Origin: Fimenecus sp045594885
Lineage (GTDB): Bacteria > Bacillota > Clostridia > Oscillospirales > Acutalibacteraceae
DNA: 15,510 bases
Direction of reading: 5' to 3'
NCBI GenBank assembly: GCA_045594885.1
Contig: JAZNZJ010000078.1
Location: 1-15,510, forward strand
The position numbers and the translations under genes were made by a program. The notes beneath the pieces were generated by a model. It had not been told where the DNA came from. It saw only the letters and a program-made list of their open reading frames with translations, and did no database searches. This document shows positions 1-6,566 of this stretch, piece after piece; position 1 is the stretch's first letter; the number at the start of each line of letters is the position of its first letter.

Positions 1-236
1 AATGCTGGAACTTTTGTTGCAGGAACTGTCATTGTTTCGCCTGTTCTTGGGTTGCGAGCTGTCTTTTCTGAACGCTCACGAACTTCAAATGTACCGAAGC
101 CGATAAGCTGAACCTTGTCGCCCTTTGCAAGAGCATCTGTAACTGATGCGAAAACTGCTGCTACTGCTGCGTCTGCGTCCTTCTTTGAAATGCCTGCTTT
201 AGCTGCTACTGCTGCTACGAGTTCTGTTTTGTTCAT
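1..236 (-). CDS. hup: HU family DNA-binding protein, 3' end cut by window edge
   Basis: Histone-like nucleoid protein that binds and bends DNA as a homodimer. Read on the minus strand from ATG at 236-234, the frame begins MNKTELVAAVAAKAGISKKD and stays open for 78 codons to the window edge. It contains the HU signature: the LIGFGTFEVRER strand region (about residues 43-54) and the DNA-binding arm with ARNPRTGE (about 60-67) and a P-containing tip, VPATKVPAF. HU proteins are about 90 residues, so roughly a dozen C-terminal residues (the last helix) lie outside. A clear TGGAGG ribosome binding site at 245-250 sits 8 nt before the start. The gene follows mazG by 51 nt in the same direction, as in many Clostridia where HU lies near mazG and the S4-domain protein gene. 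I see no strong promoter of its own in the gap, although HU genes are often expressed separately. Family call is secure; the exact paralogue cannot be told. Confidence 0.95.
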   Translation of the reverse strand, partial: MNKTELVAAVAAKAGISKKDADAAVAAVFASVTDALAKGDKVQLIGFGTFEVRERSEKTARNPRTGETMTVPATKVPA

Positions 237-287
237 TAGTATTTCCTCCAAAAATAAATTTTCTCTTAATTTATCTAAATAAGGCAA

Positions 288-1085
288 TCAGCCTTTTTTA
301 GCCAAATCCCAAAGCTTGTCCAAGGTTTCAAGGTCAGTTGATTTCATATCAATGCCTTTTTCTTCTGCCATTTTTTCAACCTTTGAAAAGCGGTCAATGA
401 ATTTATCGGTCGCACATGTCAGTGCTTCTTCACTGTCAACATTTATAAATCTTGAAACATTAACAACAGAGAAAAGCAGGTCGCCCAACTCTTCGTTAAT
501 ATTCTCTTTGTCGTTATTAGCGACTGCAATTTTAAGCTCATTGAGTTCCTCTGCAACCTTTTGGAATGCACCCTCGGAAATTTCCCAATCAAAGCCCACC
601 TTTGCCGCCTTTTTCTGAACCTTATCGGCACGCATAAGTGCGGGGAATTCACGGGGGATTGAAAGCATTGACTCGGTCTGAGTTTTTTGCTTTTTGGTGC
701 GTTTTTTGATTACGTCCCAATTTTCAAGCACTTGTTCTGAAGTGTCTGCTTCTACCTCACCAAAAACGTGGGGGTGACGTTCAATCATTTTCTTACAAAC
801 CCCGTCAGCCACATCTGAAAGTTCAAAAGTGCCTTTCTCACGTTCAATTTGAGTGTGGAAAACCACCTGTAAAAGCACATCACCAAGTTCTTCTAAAAGT
901 AACTCTTTATCGTCTTTATTGATTGCCTCAATTACCTCATATGTTTCTTCAAGAAAGTCACGGCGAATACTTTTGTGGTCTTGCTCTCTGTCCCAAGGGC
1001 AACCCTCGGGTGAGCGAAGAATTTCAACAATATCAATTAAATCAGCCACATCATAGTGGTCTTTAAACTTAAAATTCTCAATCAT
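288..1085 (-). CDS. mazG: Nucleoside triphosphate pyrophosphohydrolase MazG
   Basis: Hydrolyses (d)NTPs to NMPs and pyrophosphate, and is thought to clean nucleotide pools and in some bacteria to lower ppGpp. The 265-residue protein has the tandem MazG architecture. The N-terminal domain carries EETYE (46-50) and EELGD (65-69), the Mg-binding EExxE...ExxD set, and GCPWD (28-32) and RHPHVFG (103-109) are family signatures. The second copy carries EELNE (179-183) and EELGD (198-202). Both metal-binding sets look intact. The length matches E. coli MazG (about 263), so it lacks the N-terminal methylase-like domain of B. subtilis YabN. The ATG has AAAGGG a few nt upstream. It lies 17 nt after the MOP flippase gene, echoing the yabM-yabN order of B. 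subtilis. Function call is firm; physiological substrate is not shown. Confidence 0.96.
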   Translation of the reverse strand: MIENFKFKDHYDVADLIDIVEILRSPEGCPWDREQDHKSIRRDFLEETYEVIEAINKDDKELLLEELGDVLLQVVFHTQIEREKGTFELSDVADGVCKKMIERHPHVFGEVEADTSEQVLENWDVIKKRTKKQKTQTESMLSIPREFPALMRADKVQKKAAKVGFDWEISEGAFQKVAEELNELKIAVANNDKENINEELGDLLFSVVNVSRFINVDSEEALTCATDKFIDRFSKVEKMAEEKGIDMKSTDLETLDKLWDLAKKG

Positions 1086-1102
1086 TTATTTACCCTTTCA
1101 TT

Positions 1103-2866
1103 TTACTCTATAAAACCAAATTTTGCAAGTATTTTTGCGATTTTTTCTCCTTTTGGAAGCATAATTATATCATCTTTTGCAATTCCTTTGATTAAAAGCA
1201 TTGAAATTACATAAATTAGACCGCCAAAACCGATTGCAACTGCAAGACAGAATAAATTTTTCACAGAGAAATCCGGTAAGAATCTGTTGAAAATTCCGTA
1301 TGATGTATATGCACCTATTCCGCAAAGCACACCGCAGAAAATAGGTTTAAGGAAAACAGAAACAATATTTATTTTGATTTTTGTAGTTGACACAAGAGCA
1401 AAAAAATCGATTACAAAAATAATTACATAACAAACAATTGTACCGATTACCGCACCGTTTACATTGATGCTTGGAATTGCAACAAAAATGAAGTTTGCAA
1501 TAAGCTTTGCGATTGCACCAATTGAGAGTGAAATAAGCGGAATTTTTGTTTTATCAAGTGCCTGAAGCATATTTGTCATAGGCTGTGACAATGCCATAAG
1601 GAAGATTGAAAATCCGTAAGCTGTAAGTACGGGTGCTGCAATTGAAACGCCACTTGCAGATTCACCGCTGCCGTAAAATGCCGCAAGAATAGGCTGTGCG
1701 AGTACACCCATACCGATTCCGCAAGGCATTGCAACAAGCATTGTAACACGAAGCACAGATTCAACTGACACCTTGATTTTATGTTTATTTTTAACTGCCC
1801 ATGCTGCTGAAAGTGTGGGAATTGCACTTATACCCAATGTCATTGTAATTGACGGAATGAGATTTCTAAAGTCCAATGACAAGGAATATGCACCGTACAA
1901 AAAGCTCTTGATGTCGGCATCTAGAATTCCCACCAATTCGGCTGAATAAAGATTGCGAATATAATCAAGATTATTTGCTATCATATGCTCAAGTCTGTTT
2001 TGGATTGTGATTGAGTCAATAAGATTTGTAATGCTGAACACAAGTGAGCTGAGGGCTACGGGAATTGCAAATTTAATAAGATTTTTTGCAATCACACCTG
2101 ATTTTTCAGGTCTTGGTGCTGTTGCAAGTTCTTGATTTGTAATCTTGTCACCCTTAAACTTGTGCATTATAAGAAGATAAATCATTCCCAATACTGTGCC
2201 GAGAGTTACACCTGCGGCAGCACCAGCAGCGGCATAAGGATAAATCGCACTGAGAGCCTCTGCCTCATTTGTAACGGTTCTGCCGAAAACAGTAAGACCT
2301 GCCTCAAATCTTGAATAACCGTAGCTGATTACCCAACGGGCACACAAAAGACCGAAAACCAATTTGCCCACGGCTTCAAAAACCTGTGAAACTGCGGTCG
2401 GTGTCATATTTGACAAGCCGTTATAATACCCTCTGTAGCTTGACATTATGCAACAGAAGAAAATTGACGGTGTAATTACAAAAACTGCGGGAAGAACGTC
2501 CATATTTCTTGCCGACATAGCATATGGATAAGCAAGACCCAACATTATGAGTGTACCGATTATGCCAACAATCAAGAAAATTCTTTTAGCAACCTTATGA
2601 ATAATTCGCACATCACGGTAATTGCCCATAGCCATAGCCTTTGACACCATATTTGATATTGCTACGGGAAGCCCCGCCATTGAGATTGTATAAATTGGCA
2701 CATATAAATTGTAAGCCGAGTCGAAATAGCCTCTGCCAACCGTACCAATCATATTTGACAAAGGAATTTTATAAATAACACCAATTACTTTAACAATAAT
2801 TGTTGCAAGGCTCAAAATCAATGCACCATTTAACAAAGATTGATTTTTTCTTTTTTTGTCTGCCAA
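1103..2866 (-). CDS. SpoVB/MurJ-type MOP-superfamily flippase (polysaccharide biosynthesis protein)
   Basis: Polytopic membrane protein of the MOP/MATE superfamily, expected to flip a lipid-linked cell-wall or polysaccharide precursor across the membrane. The 587 residues are almost continuous hydrophobic segments, consistent with the usual 14 helices. The N-terminus, LNGALILSLATIIVKVIGVI followed by YKIPLSNMIG, is typical of the Firmicutes SpoVB/YabM/YtgP (MurJ) group. The basic N-terminus (ADKKRKNQ) suits a cytoplasmic start. The start is TTG at 2866-2864, supported by AAGGTG 6 nt upstream and by no better ATG nearby. It follows the nucleoside kinase gene by 29 nt and precedes mazG by 17 nt. 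The yabM-yabN pair of B. subtilis has the same order, which favours a YabM-like role, but the sequence alone does not separate a lipid II flippase from a sporulation or capsule flippase, so no symbol is given. Confidence 0.88.
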   Translation of the reverse strand: MADKKRKNQSLLNGALILSLATIIVKVIGVIYKIPLSNMIGTVGRGYFDSAYNLYVPIYTISMAGLPVAISNMVSKAMAMGNYRDVRIIHKVAKRIFLIVGIIGTLIMLGLAYPYAMSARNMDVLPAVFVITPSIFFCCIMSSYRGYYNGLSNMTPTAVSQVFEAVGKLVFGLLCARWVISYGYSRFEAGLTVFGRTVTNEAEALSAIYPYAAAGAAAGVTLGTVLGMIYLLIMHKFKGDKITNQELATAPRPEKSGVIAKNLIKFAIPVALSSLVFSITNLIDSITIQNRLEHMIANNLDYIRNLYSAELVGILDADIKSFLYGAYSLSLDFRNLIPSITMTLGISAIPTLSAAWAVKNKHKIKVSVESVLRVTMLVAMPCGIGMGVLAQPILAAFYGSGESASGVSIAAPVLTAYGFSIFLMALSQPMTNMLQALDKTKIPLISLSIGAIAKLIANFIFVAIPSINVNGAVIGTIVCYVIIFVIDFFALVSTTKIKINIVSVFLKPIFCGVLCGIGAYTSYGIFNRFLPDFSVKNLFCLAVAIGFGGLIYVISMLLIKGIAKDDIIMLPKGEKIAKILAKFGFIE

Positions 2867-2872
2867 AATTCA

Positions 2873-2878
2873 CACCTT
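2873..2878 (-). promoter_or_regulatory. Ribosome binding site supporting a TTG start for the MOP flippase
   Basis: On the minus strand AAGGTG lies 6 nt before TTG 2866-2864. No in-frame ATG of comparable position would keep the conserved basic N-terminus, so this site decides the non-ATG start. Confidence 0.6.
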
Positions 2879-2895
2879 CTTATAACTTGTTATAG

Positions 2896-3819
2896 TTAGC
2901 CTAAAAATTCACGCAACAATGAATCTTTTGGTACTAAGGTTTCTGAAATATCATTAAAATCTTCAAGTGCTTTACACAAAAGTTCTACCTTTTCTTTGAA
3001 CTCTTCTGATACATCATATTTTTTAAGCATTTCTAATGCCTGATGCTTGAGCACACAGGGTTCATATAAATGAATTGTATTTGCCTTTATATCTGCGTTG
3101 TCACGATATGGGAACAGATATTTATCTTCACCCGCAGTAACATTTTTCCATAATTTACAAGTATTCTCAACAGAGCTATCACGGAATTTATAATCTCTCA
3201 CCATACGTCGAATAAATCGCATATTCCTTTTATTTAAAAGAACATTACCCTCATTATCACAAATTCGTGAAGATACATTGATATATATTTTTAAAAGTTT
3301 ACCTGTTATTTTTTCTGTTATTATAGGGTTCAATGCGTGTAAGCCCTCAATAATTACTACATCTTCTTCACCCAATGTAATTTCATTGAACACCTTATCA
3401 CTTCGCCTACCTGTTGTAAAATCAAACACGGGATTTTTAACAGTTTCGCCACGAAGAAGTGCATTTACACATTCTTCAAAGCATTCTAAATCAAGTGCAT
3501 CAACTGTTTCAAAATCTTGTGAGCCGTCAGGTAGATATGGAATATCTTCACGGTTAAGGTAGAAATCGTCCAAACTTAACACATAGGTTTTTATTCCGTT
3601 TTTCTTAAGTGTTTCACTGAGTTTTCGAGCAGTTGTGGTTTTACCCGCTGATGAAGGACCTGCAAGCATTACGATTTCTCTGCCCTCTTCGGTTATTATT
3701 CGTTGGGCAATCTCATCTATAATGCCCTGATAACGCAACTCACACTCTTTAATAAATTCCTCGGGTGAGTTTTTTGCTCTTTCGTTGATATATTCAATTT
3801 TGCTGTTAAGGTTATTCAT
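2896..3819 (-). CDS. Uridine kinase-like P-loop nucleoside kinase
   Basis: P-loop kinase of the uridine kinase/phosphoribulokinase family, expected to phosphorylate a nucleoside (uridine or cytidine in characterised relatives) with NTP. Visible motifs are Walker A GPSSAGKTT (54-62), LSLDDFY (81-87, substrate side), FDFTTGRRS (132-140) and the Walker B-like strand VVIIEGLHALNP (154-165). At 307 residues it is longer than canonical Udk (about 210). About 50 residues precede the P-loop and a helical C-terminus follows the core. Many clostridial relatives are about 550 residues with N-terminal TGS and threonyl-tRNA-synthetase-like domains; this one keeps only the kinase part with a short helical leader. 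The ATG has GAGGTGA upstream. It lies 34 nt after hemZ and 29 nt before the flippase gene. The kinase call is good; uridine as the substrate is inferred from family only. Confidence 0.87.
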   Translation of the reverse strand: MNNLNSKIEYINERAKNSPEEFIKECELRYQGIIDEIAQRIITEEGREIVMLAGPSSAGKTTTARKLSETLKKNGIKTYVLSLDDFYLNREDIPYLPDGSQDFETVDALDLECFEECVNALLRGETVKNPVFDFTTGRRSDKVFNEITLGEEDVVIIEGLHALNPIITEKITGKLLKIYINVSSRICDNEGNVLLNKRNMRFIRRMVRDYKFRDSSVENTCKLWKNVTAGEDKYLFPYRDNADIKANTIHLYEPCVLKHQALEMLKKYDVSEEFKEKVELLCKALEDFNDISETLVPKDSLLREFLG

Positions 3820-3853
3820 TAAGTCACCTCATATGGCTTTGATTTTATTACTT

Positions 3854-5290
3854 TTAAAAGTATGTATTATAAAACTCAGTTATTCTTTTCTTACGTTCTG
3901 TTAATTCATCAAACCCTGAAATGTATTCAAAGGGATATTTGAAATTGAAAATACGTTCAATTTCATTGCCGTGGGGGGCTTTAAGCTTTGTGACTGCACC
4001 ACCGCCACACGCAAGAATAGTATGACATTCTTCCATCATAAAAATATTATAAATACACTCTTTGTCGTCTTTTGCCCAACCCACATTTTCAAGGCTACCC
4101 GCAGATTTTGACTGACGGTACATATAATATGGGTGATATTTTTCACATAATTTATCGTAAGTATAATCGAGCATTGAGGACGCAACGAGTGCATTTTTCA
4201 CTGCAATTTCTGGGGTATTCTGCCCAATGCCCGATGCTCTTTTAACTGCAAGAGTGTGCACAGTAATATTTTCAGGGTCAAGACTTAATGCAGTATTTAC
4301 TGAATTACAAAATCCGTCGTAAGTATCCGTAGGAAGCCCCGCAATCAAGTCCATATTAATATTATTAAACCCGATTTTACGAGCCATATTGAAAATTTTA
4401 ATTGTATCTTCTGCACTATGACGTCGTCCCACTGCCTCTAACACCGAATTCACAAAAGTTTGCGGATTTATGCTTATTCTGTCAACGGGGCTTTTTTTTA
4501 ATGCCCTTAATTTTTCTTCAGTGATTGTATCGGGCCTACCCGCCTCAACAGTAAACTCGCGGCAAGTGGATAAGTCAAAATGCTTATTTATAGCACTTGT
4601 TACAATCGTCAACTGCTCTGCCGAAAGAGTTGACGGTGTACCGCCACCAATATATATGCTTTCAAGTGAAAGTCCGTTTGCCTTTGCAATTTCGCCTGTC
4701 AATTCAATTTCTTTGACAAGATATTCAACATATTGGGGCAAAAGATTTCTCGCCTTTTCGTTTTCAATTGAATGAGAAACAAATGAACAATAACTGCATC
4801 TTGAAGGACAGAAAGGAATTGAAATATAAAGGCTGAATGACTCGGGCTTTGATGTTGAGATTATGCGTTCTTCACAATCTGCAACACTGCGTGCAAGATT
4901 ATATTTTTCATCTGTCACAAGCAAATCTTTTTTGAAATATTCTTCCGTTTTTTCTCTGCCCATCTGTTTTTCTGTATTTATCAACAATTTTGAAGGCCTA
5001 ACACCTGTAAGCACACCCCATTGAGGACGAAAGCCCGTATATTCACTTAGCAGTTCATATACCATTCTGCCCATCTGCATTTCATTATCATCACAGAGGT
5101 TAGCCGAAAGAGATTTTGTAAAATCTTCAAATTTTACTGTTACAACTATATTATCGGATACAGATGTTAAAATATTAAAATCATCAATTTGTTGGTCATA
5201 AATGACCTGAATTTTTTCGTCCGGCATAAAAATGCGGACAAGCTTTTCCATTTCATAATGGAATTTATGATTTAACACAAGTAATCTCAT
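3854..5290 (-). CDS. hemZ: HemZ-type radical SAM protein (putative oxygen-independent coproporphyrinogen III dehydrogenase)
   Basis: Radical SAM enzyme of the HemN/HemZ/HemW family; B. subtilis HemZ is the namesake. The 4Fe-4S-binding CX3CX2C motif is CPSRCSYC (C161, C165, C168), and the SAM-contacting GGGTPS is at 215-220. An N-terminal region of about 150 residues with TGVRPSKL (95-102) precedes the radical SAM core; this extension is what marks HemZ rather than HemN or HemW. The length (478) is near B. subtilis HemZ (about 500). Its ATG overlaps the stop of the upstream hydrolase gene (ATGA, 5287-5290), and no clear Shine-Dalgarno sequence precedes it, so translation is probably coupled. 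An MBL-hydrolase/hemZ pair downstream of relA-dtd is familiar in Clostridia. No other haem-pathway gene is here, so oxidation of coproporphyrinogen III is a family-based inference and another radical SAM role is possible. Confidence 0.9.
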   Translation of the reverse strand: MRLLVLNHKFHYEMEKLVRIFMPDEKIQVIYDQQIDDFNILTSVSDNIVVTVKFEDFTKSLSANLCDDNEMQMGRMVYELLSEYTGFRPQWGVLTGVRPSKLLINTEKQMGREKTEEYFKKDLLVTDEKYNLARSVADCEERIISTSKPESFSLYISIPFCPSRCSYCSFVSHSIENEKARNLLPQYVEYLVKEIELTGEIAKANGLSLESIYIGGGTPSTLSAEQLTIVTSAINKHFDLSTCREFTVEAGRPDTITEEKLRALKKSPVDRISINPQTFVNSVLEAVGRRHSAEDTIKIFNMARKIGFNNINMDLIAGLPTDTYDGFCNSVNTALSLDPENITVHTLAVKRASGIGQNTPEIAVKNALVASSMLDYTYDKLCEKYHPYYMYRQSKSAGSLENVGWAKDDKECIYNIFMMEECHTILACGGGAVTKLKAPHGNEIERIFNFKYPFEYISGFDELTERKKRITEFYNTYF

Positions 5291-5940
5291 AATTTATTTC
5301 TAAATCTTGTTCTCATATAACGATTATATTTTCGTTCAAAATCAAGGGTTGTTGCATCATCGTGACCGGGATAAACCGTGTAATCGCCTTCTAAATCGCC
5401 GATTTTTAAAAGGGAAAGAAGCTCGGTTCTGGCATCGCCACCGTAAAGGTCGGTTCTGCCTGCTGTTAATCTAAATAGGGTATCACCTGAAAAAAGAATA
5501 TGGTCATCGTGGAGTACATAGCAAACTCCGCCCTTTGTATGACCGGGGGTATGCAAAACCGTAATTCTACTGTTGCCAAGCATAATTTCTGAACCGTCTT
5601 CAACTAAAATGTCTGCATATATGGGTGGCATATCATAGCCATAACTTCTTTTGAACTCGTTTTTGTCACCGTCACAAAGCATTTCTTCATCTTCTTTATG
5701 AATTACGACTTTTGCACCTGTTTTTTCTTTAACCAAGTTCACTCCGCCAATATGGTCAAAATGGCCGTGAGTTAAAAGAATATATTTAACATTTTCATCT
5801 TTTAACTTTTCAATGAGTTTTTCTTCACTTAATGATGGGTCAACAACTGCTGTTTCGCCGGTTTCACGGTCGGTAACGATATATGTGTTAGTTGTAAAAC
5901 CATCTTCCATAATCGCTAAATGCGTTTTTACAGAAATCAT
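5287..5940 (-). CDS. MBL-fold metallohydrolase, glyoxalase II-like
   Basis: Metallo-beta-lactamase-fold hydrolase of the glyoxalase II/YcbL-YqgX type, expected to cleave a thioester such as a hydroxyacyl-thiol, or a similar small substrate. The full metal site is visible: THGHFDH (H58, H60, D62, H63), TPGHTKGG (H134), SGDTLF (D153) and YPGHDD (H193). At 217 residues it is the short single-domain form; the C-terminal glutathione-binding helical domain of true glyoxalase II is absent. The ATG is 6 nt after the dtd stop, and the 3' end overlaps hemZ by 4 nt, so it sits inside the operon. The fold and metal site are certain; the substrate is not identifiable from sequence. Confidence 0.93.
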   Translation of the reverse strand: MISVKTHLAIMEDGFTTNTYIVTDRETGETAVVDPSLSEEKLIEKLKDENVKYILLTHGHFDHIGGVNLVKEKTGAKVVIHKEDEEMLCDGDKNEFKRSYGYDMPPIYADILVEDGSEIMLGNSRITVLHTPGHTKGGVCYVLHDDHILFSGDTLFRLTAGRTDLYGGDARTELLSLLKIGDLEGDYTVYPGHDDATTLDFERKYNRYMRTRFRNKL

Positions 5941-5946
5941 ATTATT

Positions 5947-6405
5947 CTACTTCTTTCTCCAAATTTCTGAATCATACAAAATTGTAACGGGTCCGTCATT
6001 GAGAAGCTCAACCTTCATATCAGCACCGAAAACACCTTTGCAGACATTTTTTACTCCGTTTTTCAAGAGTTCATCGCAATAATACTCATAGAGTTCATTT
6101 GCTCGACTCGGCTCACCTGAACGAATAAATGACGGGCGGTTACCTTTTTTCACATCTGCACACAAAGTGAATTGTGAAACTGCAAGAATTTCACCGTCAA
6201 TCTGTTTAACATCAAGATTCATTTTACCTTCATCATCTTCAAAAACACGAAGTGTTGCGGTTTTGCGTGCAAGAATTTCTGCATCGGCTTTAGTGTCATC
6301 ATCCATAACTCCTAAAAGCACAAGATAACCCTTATCAATTTTTGATATCAACTCACCGTCAACGGTGACACTTGCATATTTTACTCTTTGAATTACTGCT
6401 TTCAT
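5947..6405 (-). CDS. dtd: D-aminoacyl-tRNA deacylase
   Basis: Removes D-amino acids (and glycine from tRNA-Ala) mischarged onto tRNA, a cytoplasmic proofreading step in translation. The 152-residue length is normal. Both cross-subunit active-site motifs are present: SQFTL (77-81) and NDGPVT (136-141, the N-GP-T motif with its Gly-Pro). The N-terminus MKAVIQRVKYASVTVDGE and the KKGNRPSF segment (86-93) are also standard. The ATG has AAGGA about 9 nt upstream. recJ, relA and dtd in this order is a long-conserved Firmicutes neighbourhood. Unlike the other operon junctions, 161 nt of repeat-bearing sequence separates it from relA. Confidence 0.97.
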   Translation of the reverse strand: MKAVIQRVKYASVTVDGELISKIDKGYLVLLGVMDDDTKADAEILARKTATLRVFEDDEGKMNLDVKQIDGEILAVSQFTLCADVKKGNRPSFIRSGEPSRANELYEYYCDELLKNGVKNVCKGVFGADMKVELLNDGPVTILYDSEIWRKK

Positions 6406-6427
6406 CTTTTAATTCCTTTTTTAATAC

Positions 6428-6458
6428 TACCGCCCCGAACGAAAATAGTACTGTGGGC
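6428..6458. repeat. Direct repeat copy 1 between dtd and relA
   Basis: Begins TACCGCCCCGAACGAAAA and ends CTGTGGGC. It matches the copy at 6519-6550 at 29 of 32 aligned positions (two substitutions and one missing A). It lies just upstream of the dtd ribosome binding site. Origin unknown; a dispersed short genomic repeat is my best guess. Confidence 0.8.
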
Positions 6459-6471
6459 TCAAATTTGAAAG

Positions 6472-6556
6472 AAAATTGTTCACAGTGCCATTTTGAAGTG
6501 AGTGGTGCTGTATTAGGATACCGCCCCGAACGAAAAATGGTGCTGTGGGCAATTTT
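6472..6556 (+). repeat. Long inverted repeat (23-nt arms) between relA and dtd
   Basis: Arm 6472-6494 (starting AAAATTGTTCACAG) and arm 6534-6556 (starting AAAATGGTGCTGTG) are inverted copies of each other. In a plus-strand RNA all 23 positions pair if four G-U wobbles are allowed, around a 39-nt loop. In the minus-strand (operon) RNA the same four positions become A-C mismatches. No T-run follows either arm, so it does not look like an intrinsic terminator. Part of the right arm is direct repeat copy 2. Arm 6479-6494 can instead pair with 6442-6457 in copy 1, so two folds are mutually exclusive. Confidence 0.7.
6519..6550. repeat. Direct repeat copy 2 between dtd and relA
   Basis: Second copy of the element at 6428-6458, sharing TACCGCCCCGAACGAAAA and the CTGTGGGC end. 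It starts 17 nt from the relA stop codon and overlaps the right arm of the inverted repeat. A short third echo, TGGTGCTGT, lies at 6503-6511. Confidence 0.8.
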
Positions 6557-6566
6557 ACTCAAATTT

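Noticed and set aside
284..300. AAGGC/GCCTT hairpin with a T-run on the plus strand at the mazG 3' end, as a terminator
   Set aside because: The stem is only 5 bp and the T-run is on the strand opposite to mazG and HU. On the minus strand the sequence after the stem is ATTTAG, not a T-run.
2881..2894. TATAAC-TT-GTTATA palindrome between the nucleoside kinase and flippase genes, as an operator
   Set aside because: Short, AT-only apart from two pairs, no promoter beside it and no second copy near the recJ or glycosyltransferase promoters; chance is adequate in this composition.
6406..6566. Riboswitch, tRNA or CRISPR in the relA-dtd gap
   Set aside because: Only two repeat copies with no regular spacer, no cloverleaf and no known riboswitch core; the inverted repeat lacks a T-run, so it is not a classical terminator either.
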